Origin: UMGS621 sp964468815
GTDB lineage: Bacteria > Bacillota > Clostridia > Christensenellales > Borkfalkiaceae
DNA length: 64,000 bases
NCBI GenBank assembly: GCA_964468815.1
Contig: CAYXWN010000001.1
Coordinates: forward strand, 1-64,000
Reading direction: 5' to 3'
Made by a program: the position numbers and the translations under genes. The notes under the pieces are model-generated. The model was not told the DNA's origin. It made no database searches and saw only the letters and a list, made by a program, of their open reading frames with translations. The first letter of the stretch is position 1, and every line of letters starts with the position of its first letter. Shown in pieces: positions 23,557 through 32,200 of this stretch.

Positions 23557-26041
23557 ATGAACAGAATTTTGAAAAACAAGTTGTTGACGTTTTTCATCGT
23601 GTTGTTGCTTGCGTCTGTGTGTGCCGCTACGGTGATCGGGACTTTTGCGACGACAGAAACGCTCACTATTGAGCAAGCGCGTGCAAGCGAAGCGGTAAAC
23701 GTTGCGACAAAAGACGAACTGTCGGTAAGCGATAACCTTCGCGAGGTCGATAATTATGGCATAACGTATGCAAACGGAGCGTTTACCGCAACGGGAACGG
23801 GATCGTGGCGTCNNNNNNNNNNNNNNNNNNNNNNNNNNNNNNNNNNNNNNNNNNNNNNNNNNNNNNNNNNNNNNNNNNNNNNNNNNNNNNNNNNNNNNNN
23901 NNNNNNNNNNNNGTTCGGCAATGTTGCTGTCCAACAAGTTCTTAAAATCGGAACTTGCCGTAAAAGACGGGCAAGAGATTGCGACGAGCGCCGCAACGAC
24001 GTATATCACCGCAACGTTCAATTATTCGGAGAAATGGGATTATATGAGCGGCGGCGTTCTTTTTGGCAAGCGTGCGCTTGAAAATAACGGAACGAGATAT
24101 TACGGCTTGACAGTAGAACCGGGCAGAGGCTTTGTGTTTGTGTATCAATTTGACGTAAACGAGAACGGAGAATATGTGGCACAGTATCAAGGACCGGTTT
24201 CGTTCGATCCGAAAGAATATGCGGCGAATACCGATTACAAGATCGAGATATTAATGAGAGCGAGCGGAATTGACGTATACGTCGGCGGAAATGAAATTGC
24301 GACGAATTGCACGTCTGTGCCGAACGATGACGGCTCTACCGGCACTTTGGACGGGTTGACTCCCTTATTGGGACTTTCTTGGTGCGATATTTCGATGACG
24401 CTTTCTAATTTGTCCTTGCAATTTTTAGATGCCGAAGCGCAAGCGGCAAAATTGACGATTGCAGACGCGCGCGAATCCGAGGCTGAAAACGTAGCGGACA
24501 TGGCAACACTATCGGTAGGCGATAACCTTCGCGAGGGGGATAATTACGGCATAACGTATGCAAACGGAGCGTTTACCGCAACGGGAACGGGATCGTGGCG
24601 TCGTTCGGCAATGTTGCTGTCCAACAAGTTCTTAAAATCGGAACTTGCCGTAAAAGATGGGAAAGAGATTGCGACGAGCGCCGCAACGACGTATATCACC
24701 GCAATGTTCAATTATTCGGAGAGATGGGATTATATGAGCGGCGGCGTAATGTTCGGAAAGAGTGCGATTGAAGATAACGGAACGAGATATTACAATTTGA
24801 CAGTAGAACCGGGCAGAGGTTATGTATTTGTGTATTATTTTGACGTGAATGCGAACGGAGAATATATTGCTGGTTCGGAAAAACAAGGTCCTGTTTCGTA
24901 TAATCCGTTGCAATATGATGCAAATATCGGTTATAAAATCGAGATTTTAATAAAATCAAACGGAATTGACGTATACGTTGGCGGAAATGAAATCGCGACG
25001 AATTATACGGACATAAACGAAACGTCTGGAACGGTGGTCGGAATCACGCCGATATTGGGACTTTTTTGGTGCGATATTTCGATGACGCTTTCCGATCTGT
25101 CCTTGCAATTTTTAGACGCCGAAGCAAAAACGGCGGTAGCAAAATTTACGATCGAGCAAGCGAGAGCGTCGCAGGCGGAAAATATCGTAAAGTCGGCGGA
25201 CGTTACGGTAAGCAATAACTTCCATGAAGGCGATAATTACGGCATAACGTTTGAAAATGGTAAATTTTCGGCAACGGAAACGAATGCTTGGTCTAGAGCC
25301 GCGATGAAGTTAAAGAGCCGTTATTTGAATTCGCAGTCGGTTATCATGGACGGTGAAAAGGTTGCGAGCAATCAAGCAGCCGCTTATATCAGTGTGAACG
25401 TGACGTTCACCGCTGCCGGCGAGTATAAAAACATCGGTACTTTGATCGGTTTTAAAGAAAATGAAAACAGTTATACGTATTATGCGGCGGTCGTTAGTTT
25501 TTCTCAGCAAATAGTGTTTATTTATACGTTTGATACCGATATGGCAGGCAATTATATTGCCGACTCCGAAGCGCAAGGACCTGCGTCTCTTGCTACCGTG
25601 GACGTTGCTTTTAACGAAACTTATAAACTTGAAGTTGTGTTAAATCCGAAAGCAGGTATAACGATTGCTTGGAACGAAACGCTTGTTTGCGAGGATTTGC
25701 AAAGCGTTCCCGAGACGGGAAAATCGTTGCTTTCGTTGACTCCTGTGATCGGTTTGAGTTGGGCGGATATGAGCGGTAGCGCGGAGGACTTTGTTTTGAA
25801 ATATCTCAATGCCGAAGTTGTTCCCGAAAAATCGTCCGATACCGAAGGCCCTATTGTAGAGCCGACGTATCCCGAGAAAGAACCCGATCCTGAAATTAAT
25901 ACCGAAATTATCATACCCGACGTATATCGTCCCGAAGAGGGCGGAGGGTGCCAAGGCGCGATTGACGTTCCGTTTGCGGCTGCCGTTCCCTTGCTCGGAA
26001 TTGCGTTGCTGGTATTATTAAAAAGGAGAAAAGTAAAATGA
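23557..26041 (+). CDS. triplicated LamG-like secreted surface protein with GC-type C-terminal anchor (interrupted by assembly gap)
   Basis: The ATG at 23557 with AAGGAG eight bases upstream opens a Sec signal peptide (about 1-32, no lipobox). Three tandem repeats of about 230 residues follow, each opening with LTIEQAR/LTIADAR/FTIEQAR and including NYGIT[YF][AE]NG, a VY[VQY]FD-like strand and [IV]GL[SF]W near the end, as in concanavalin/LamG-type sugar-binding sandwiches. The C terminus has a proline-rich linker, GGGCQG, a hydrophobic helix and KRRKVK. The 100 Ns at 23813-23912 shift the frame only because 100 is not a multiple of three; joining the flanks directly restores one 794-residue frame. 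It overlaps the binding-protein gene (ATGA), so it probably presents glycan to that importer. Confidence 0.75.
23662..25830 (+). repeat. three tandem coding repeats, period 690-693 bases
   Basis: Units begin at 23662, 24452 and 25145. Unit 1 is 690 bases when the Ns are removed, and unit 2 is 693. Units 1 and 2 are nearly identical over long stretches (for example 110 identical bases at 24548-24657 and around the gap), whereas unit 3 is much more diverged. This suggests an old duplication followed by a recent duplication or gene conversion of the first two. Confidence 0.85.
23813..23912. other. 100-N scaffold gap inside an exact repeat
   Basis: Exactly 100 Ns interrupt repeat unit 1. The 55 bases before and the 55 after the gap match, without a break, the continuous 110-base stretch at 24548-24657 in unit 2. 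A true gap length of zero restores both frame and repeat period. Extra whole repeat units collapsed in the assembly remain possible. Confidence 0.95.
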
Positions 26042-27414
26042 AAAAAACGTTAAGAAGAATCGCTTTTGTATTGTTAAGCATCATTTTGTTGTTTTCTTTC
26101 GTTGCGTGTGGCGGTGGCGAGGAAGAACCCGGTAGAGTAAAGACGAAAAAGATAAAGTTTTTACATATTTGGCAAGAGCACAGTGCTGCGTTTACAAAGG
26201 TTGTAAATGACTTTATGGCTGAAAACGAGGATATTGAGGTTGAAATTCAAATTACCGATTACAGCAATATCCAAAGCGTATTAAATAGTCAGATTTTGTC
26301 GCAAAGTTTACCCGATGTGTTCTTCTATTGGACGAACCAAATTCAAGGGTATATCGACGCCGGTGTGTTAGCCGATTTATCTCCGTATACCGACGGATGG
26401 ATGGATACTTATATTGATAATGGTGCACCGTCTTGGGGGCTTGCAAAACGCGGAACGGCGTATTACAGCGTTCCTTTAAGACAGTCCGGAAACGTGATCG
26501 TTTATAATAAAACGCTATTTGAAGAGAAAAATTTACAAGTTCCGTCCACTTATCAGGAATTTGAAACCATGCTTGCGACAATCCGTACTTTTTCAACCAA
26601 CGCAAATTATAGTCCGGTTGCGGTGAGTGGCACGAACGGCGGTTATCTGATTGATTTCTATTATATGCTCAACAATTTCCATTCGTTGTTGCAAGAATCG
26701 TACAATGATCCTAATTTTAAGAGCGCGTTGATTGATGACAGCGACGAAAAATCCTTGGCATACAGTGCGAAAATGTTGGAAAAAATAGCCGATTTGTATG
26801 CGAAAGGCTATTTTGGACAGGCAGAAGGCCGTTCCGACGATACCTCTGTCCGTAATTTCAAGGAAGGAAACGCCGCAATGGTTTATATGAATTACAATAA
26901 TATCAACTTGCTCGGCGACGTGGATTTCGAGTACGGATATTTCTCCGTTCCCGGACCGTCCGGCTTGAATTACAATTATATCCGTTCGGATTACGACGGG
27001 TTCTGCGTTGCGGAAACTTCCAAAAACAAGGAAGCGGCAGTGCGTTTTTTGAAATATCTCACGAGCAAGGACGTTATGCAATATTTTGCAAACACGACGA
27101 ACAGTATCGTTCCGATTAAAGGGGTGACGTATGAAAACGCCGTAAATCAAGAACTTGCAGACGTGTTGAATAATTCCGGGAGTTCGCTTTTGATTCAGAA
27201 CGAAATCAAATATACGACGGGCGGAATTCAAAACTCCGTTGTAGAAGCCGTTTATTCCATTATTTACGGAAAGAGCACCGCGTACCTTGATACCGCTAAA
27301 AAGATTTCTAAATGGTACGCCGATTGCGTAGCGGAAGCGGGATTGAAAAGATACGCGCCGAGTAAGGCGATAGACGAAACGAAAGATTATTCTTGGCTTG
27401 AAATAAGGAAGTAA
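26038..27414 (+). CDS. ABC sugar importer, substrate-binding lipoprotein (second system)
   Basis: This 458-residue protein has a lipoprotein signal (lipobox FVAC, Cys24) and a family 1 solute-binding fold: IKFLHIWQEHSAAF at the first strand, LPDVFFYWTNQIQGYIDAGVL near residue 95, and the C-terminal AVRFLKYLTSKDVMQYFANTTNSIVPI. Its ATG overlaps the stop of the LamG-like surface protein, which ties the two together. The two permeases follow at 2 bases and then by ATGA overlap. It resembles raffinose/multiple-sugar binders in outline; the ligand is unknown. Confidence 0.92.
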   Translation: MKKTLRRIAFVLLSIILLFSFVACGGGEEEPGRVKTKKIKFLHIWQEHSAAFTKVVNDFMAENEDIEVEIQITDYSNIQSVLNSQILSQSLPDVFFYWTNQIQGYIDAGVLADLSPYTDGWMDTYIDNGAPSWGLAKRGTAYYSVPLRQSGNVIVYNKTLFEEKNLQVPSTYQEFETMLATIRTFSTNANYSPVAVSGTNGGYLIDFYYMLNNFHSLLQESYNDPNFKSALIDDSDEKSLAYSAKMLEKIADLYAKGYFGQAEGRSDDTSVRNFKEGNAAMVYMNYNNINLLGDVDFEYGYFSVPGPSGLNYNYIRSDYDGFCVAETSKNKEAAVRFLKYLTSKDVMQYFANTTNSIVPIKGVTYENAVNQELADVLNNSGSSLLIQNEIKYTTGGIQNSVVEAVYSIIYGKSTAYLDTAKKISKWYADCVAEAGLKRYAPSKAIDETKDYSWLEIRK

Positions 27415-27416
27415 AT

Positions 27417-28337
27417 ATGCAAAGTAAGCATTTAGACTTATTGATTAAACACCGCAATTTGAAAGGATGGCTGATTTGTTCTCAGACGGTCATTGCCATC
27501 CTAATCGGTGTGGTGTATCCGCTTATCATGGCGTTCGTGATGTCTCTTACCGATATTAAACTCGATATCAATAATTTTAATTTTATAGGATTTAAAAATT
27601 ATATTTGGGTATTCGAGGGGAGTGGTTTTTTTGAAGCCCTCGGTGTAAGTGCGGCATTTTCGGTCGTTTCTACTCTGTTGCAAACGGTTCTTGGCTTTTT
27701 GGTTGCCGTAATGCTGTATTTCTTAACAAGGCATTTACAGAACATATTTAAGACGATTATTTATCTACCCGTTGTTTTACCCGGTGCGGTGATTTCGGCG
27801 ATGTGGTTGATTGTTTATGCCGGCGACGAATACGGGTTGTTAAATATGATGTTCGGTTTAACCAATCCGCCCTTTCAATGGATGAGTTCGTCTAACGTCA
27901 TTGCGTTTTTCTGTCTTGTAATAACAAATACGTGGCGTTATTTGGGAATTACGATGGTTATTTATTTCGTAAACATGAACGCCGTGTCGAAAGATATTAT
28001 TGAAAGCGCAGGTTTGGACGGCGCGAATAAGTTTGAAATAATGATGAAAATCATATTTCCGCTTACTTGGGACGCGACTGTGATAAACGTATTGATGTCG
28101 ATGATCGGTGGCGTAAAATCCTTTGATTTGTTCTACCTATTCCAAACGAACGGAACGTTGCCGCAAGCGTTGACGCCCGTGAGTGTGCTTATTTACAGAG
28201 TTGGCTTGGGAAACACGTACGTGGCGAATATTTCGCTCAGTCGTTCGGTTACGATGTCGATTGTACTTTCGGTTATTCTCGCCGTCGCAACTCTTTTGGT
28301 CAATAAAGGCATGAACAAAAAGGAGGATACGATATGA
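27417..28337 (+). CDS. ABC sugar importer permease, MalF type (second system)
   Basis: A 306-residue membrane protein with about six hydrophobic helices. The EAA-loop region reads DIIESAGLDGANKFEIMMKIIFP near residues 194-216; the usual EAA is ESA here, but the following DGAN and the late proline are kept. The AAGGA site precedes ATG 27417. Together with the next gene, which overlaps it by ATGA, it forms the channel for the upstream binding protein. Confidence 0.92.
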   Translation: MQSKHLDLLIKHRNLKGWLICSQTVIAILIGVVYPLIMAFVMSLTDIKLDINNFNFIGFKNYIWVFEGSGFFEALGVSAAFSVVSTLLQTVLGFLVAVMLYFLTRHLQNIFKTIIYLPVVLPGAVISAMWLIVYAGDEYGLLNMMFGLTNPPFQWMSSSNVIAFFCLVITNTWRYLGITMVIYFVNMNAVSKDIIESAGLDGANKFEIMMKIIFPLTWDATVINVLMSMIGGVKSFDLFYLFQTNGTLPQALTPVSVLIYRVGLGNTYVANISLSRSVTMSIVLSVILAVATLLVNKGMNKKEDTI

Positions 28338-29188
28338 CGATAGAAACCAAAAACAAAGTTATTTCTATTGTTTCCAACGTGATCCTCGCAATTATTCTTG
28401 CGTTGATTGCAATTGTCGTTATTTATCCGCTGTTCTACGTCGTGGCGACGTCCTTGAAAGACTACAATACGTATATCGCGAACCCGTTCGGTATTGATTT
28501 TGCCGGTTTGAAGTTTTCAAATTACGTGGACGTGTTGAAAAGCGATGAAATTTTTAATGCGTTAATCAATAGTGCGATTATAGCCGTTGTTTCGGTTGTA
28601 TTGATGGTGCTATGGGCGGCACTTGCCGCGTTCGGTTTGGGCGTGGTAAAATTCAAGGGAGCCGGGCTTATTTATTTCGTCGCGGTATCTACTATGTTTT
28701 TTACGGGCGAAATGGTTTACGTTCCCTTGTATATTTTGTATTGGAAACTCAATATGCTCAATACCTTTTGGGTACTTGTCGTTCCGTACGTGATAGGACT
28801 TTCGGGGCTCGGCGTAATCATGGGAAGCGGATTTATTAAACAAATTCCGGGGGAAATCCACGAGGCGGCTTTTTTAGACGGAGCGGGGCTTAGGCATATC
28901 TTTTTCTTAATTGATTTGCCGATGTTGAAACCGATTCTGGCAATGATCGCCATAATGCAATTTCAGAGTTCGTGGAGTGAATTTTTCTGGCCGTTGATTA
29001 CCGTAATCGGAAATAAACAACTGCATACTTTGCCTTTGATTATCATAACGTTTAACGCAAAAGACGCAACTACCTACGGGCAGTATTGTGCAGGACTTAC
29101 GATTATGACGATTCCCATCGTATTGGTGTACTGTTTCTTTTCCAAGTATTTTATGGAAGGCATGGCTGCCGGTGCGGTAAAGGGGTAA
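28334..29188 (+). CDS. ABC sugar importer permease, MalG type (second system)
   Basis: This 284-residue membrane protein starts by ATGA overlap after AGGAGG. It has six predicted helices, the EAA loop HEAAFLDGAGLRHIFFLIDLP in its C-terminal half and the family ending MEGMAAGAVKG. As in the first locus, no ATP-binding subunit is encoded nearby, so a shared MsmX/MsmK-like ATPase must be supplied from elsewhere in the genome. Confidence 0.93.
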   Translation: MTIETKNKVISIVSNVILAIILALIAIVVIYPLFYVVATSLKDYNTYIANPFGIDFAGLKFSNYVDVLKSDEIFNALINSAIIAVVSVVLMVLWAALAAFGLGVVKFKGAGLIYFVAVSTMFFTGEMVYVPLYILYWKLNMLNTFWVLVVPYVIGLSGLGVIMGSGFIKQIPGEIHEAAFLDGAGLRHIFFLIDLPMLKPILAMIAIMQFQSSWSEFFWPLITVIGNKQLHTLPLIIITFNAKDATTYGQYCAGLTIMTIPIVLVYCFFSKYFMEGMAAGAVKG

Positions 29189-29233
29189 CGTGCGTTGAGA
29201 AACGCGTTTATTTCAATTTATAAGGAGAAAAAG

Positions 29234-32200
29234 ATGAAAAAGAAATTTTTAGGCGTATTGGCTATCGGTTTAGCGTTGGGACTGTGTGCATCGGGGTGCG
29301 CGGCGAACGATAGCATTTACCAACCCAATAAGGATCACGTAAAGGAATATTTCTATGAAGAGGAGATTTTCCACGATCAGGCAACGGGCTTTATGTCGCC
29401 GTTGCAGCCGACGAAAGACGATAACGTTACGTTGCGCTTAAAGGTAAAACGCGGTTTAGCGTCCGAGATAACGATTAAATATTCGTTCGATTTGGACGTC
29501 GGAGATACGGTTACGTTCTATTCCGCGCCGATGGTATTTGAAAAAGCGGACGACGTTCTGAATTACGATTATTGGATTGGAATTATTCCGAAGAACAAAG
29601 CGTATTACAGATATCATTTCGAGTTAAAGAACGAAAAAGAAACGATTTGGTTTGATATGGACGGGCTTTCTGACGAAAATCCCGATAGCGTCGCAAACGA
29701 TTGGTATGTTTTGCCGGATTTTAACGTGCCGGAATGGAGTCAGGGTGCTGTTTGGTATTCTGTGCTTCCCGATTCTTATTATAACGGAAACACGTTAAAC
29801 GATAAAACAGGCACGGGCTTTGAAGAAACTTGGGGAAATTCGATTCACGGCGATATTGCGGGCGATTATTTCGGCGGCGATATGTTGGGGCTGTTAACTG
29901 CGATGGATTACTTAAAGGGATTGAACATCACGTCCTTTTTCCTTAATCCGTTCCAAGTGACCGATACGCAGGCGGGATACGGTAATTACGATCATTTCCA
30001 AATAGATTCTGCATACGGCAACGATACCTTGTTTGCGGAATTTGTGAACGCCTTGCATGAAGACGAGATCAAAATCATGTGCGATGCCGTTATTCAATAT
30101 GCGAATATCAACAATATTATTTACAATACAACGGGCAGATATCCGAATTTGTACGACGGCAAATATGACGACGCAATCTTAAAGGACGAGGACGGAAGAC
30201 CGATTGACAGCGGTTGGGGCGGTCCGATTGTGGATTTCTCCCATAAAATAACGAGAGATTACTTCTATTCGTCCGAACAGTCCGTTTTAATTATTTATAT
30301 TTTGAAATATGCAATCGACGGTTGGCGTATGGACGTCGGTAATACGTTGCAAGGGTCCGATCCCGATAATTGGGGCGATTCTACGCAAATTCTTGCGGAT
30401 ATTCGCAAGTACATAAAGGCAGCGGGCGAAGATTTGTTGTTCCTTTCCGAGCATACGGCAAACGACGGTCAGTTGACCGACGGTATTTTGGATGCAAAAT
30501 GGAATTACGATTTTGAGAGTGCTGTCGAAAAATGGGTAACGGGTGTTTCCAACGCGAATATTTTGGCGAGTTCTTTGAAGAATTCCGTTCTGTCGTATCC
30601 GCGTTCGGTTGCTAACGCAATGTATAATCATCTTACTTCTCACGATTATCAGCGTTTGTACGATAAAGTGGATCAAAACGATGCAAAATTCGGGGCTGCT
30701 CAGTTGATACAGTTTACTTACGTTGGCTCTCCCGTTATTTATTACGGCGAGGAAATCGGGCTTTCTCGTCCGATCAACGATTATAGCACGCGGTATCATT
30801 CGTTTGACGTCGCCATGAATTGGGATAAGTCCACGTGGAATTATTATTTATATAATTTCACGTCTGCGTTAACCGAACTCAGAAAGGAATACGATTCGGT
30901 TTATCGGTTCGGGGCTTTTGCCGATTTGTATAGCGCAGGGAAGAACAACGAAAACGATGTGTTTGCTTACGCCCGTTTTGACGATAGCGCGGCGTGCGTA
31001 ACGTTGCTGAATCAAAACGAAACGGTTGTTCGCGGATTCGAACTCGATGTAAAATTGCTTTCGTTGAAAGACGGAACGGTTCTTACCGATTATATGTCGG
31101 GTAGAGAGTATACGGTAAAGGACGGCAAAGTAACGGTAGATATTTATCCTTGCGGCATTGTTTTAGTAACGGGTGCGGCAGGAAATTATCGTGAATTGTA
31201 CAAGGTGTGCGATTATAACGGCAGCGGAAAGGTCGTTACCGAAAATATGAACGAATATACGTTTGCCGGCACAGGCTCGTTGGGAGAATCGGATGATATT
31301 ACGTTTGCATCCGGAAAAGGATTTAATAATTACGCGATTGAGGCAGAATTAAAGTCCGTAGACGGCGAAGCGGCGATTATGATTCGCGATTGCGAAAGCA
31401 AGGACTCTGCTTTTTACGGCGTTAAAATTGCAAACGGGACGATGAATTTGATTTCTCGCGCAGTTGCCGGAACGCAATATATCGTCGGAGCAAGTTATGA
31501 TTTGTCAGGCGTTACTAAGATTATGGTCGGAAGAACGCAAGATAACGTCATGCGCGTATTTGTTGAAAAGGGAAGCGGTTACGAAGAAGTTGACCTTTTC
31601 GCTATGAATCTTGAATTCGATTACGAGATTTATCTCGGCGTTGCGCCTCTTTCCGGAACGGTTCGGTTAAGGATTGCACTTTCCGAACTTTCCGCACAAA
31701 CGGGAACGAATTTTGAAAACGGACTTGGTTCTCAAGCAATGGTGCTTGGCGACGGTTCCTCCCTTGTGCTTACGGACGGAAAACTTAATATGAATGCGAG
31801 CGAAAAAGACGTGTTTGTCGTGACGCGTGCAGACTATCAAGATTTTACGCATAAAGCGGCGATTAGTTATCAGCCGTCAACGGTGGGCAGTTTTGCCGGA
31901 CTTACCGTTTTGCAGTCGGAGAACGATTATATCGTTGCAGGCAGATATTTTGACGGTAGTGCGGTTTCGTTAATTGTCGGTCAAGTCATTAACGGAAAAC
32001 TCTGCATTTACGAACAAAGCGAAAACGTTGTTGGCGATATCGTTTTGCAAATGCAAAAATCAGGAACTACGTATACGGCACTTGTTTCGAACGATAACGG
32101 AAAAACGTTTGTAAAATTCGGCAATATTACGGTTAATTATTCGGATATTTACGCCGGATTAGTACGGTCCGGTGCGGATAACGCAACCGTCGGATATTGG

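Noticed and set aside
23662..25830. CRISPR-like or non-coding tandem array
   Set aside because: The repeats are about 690 bases, in frame and protein coding, without spacers.
23557..26041. Treating the gene as a frameshifted pseudogene
   Set aside because: The shift comes only from the 100-N filler; joining the flanks restores frame and repeat length exactly.
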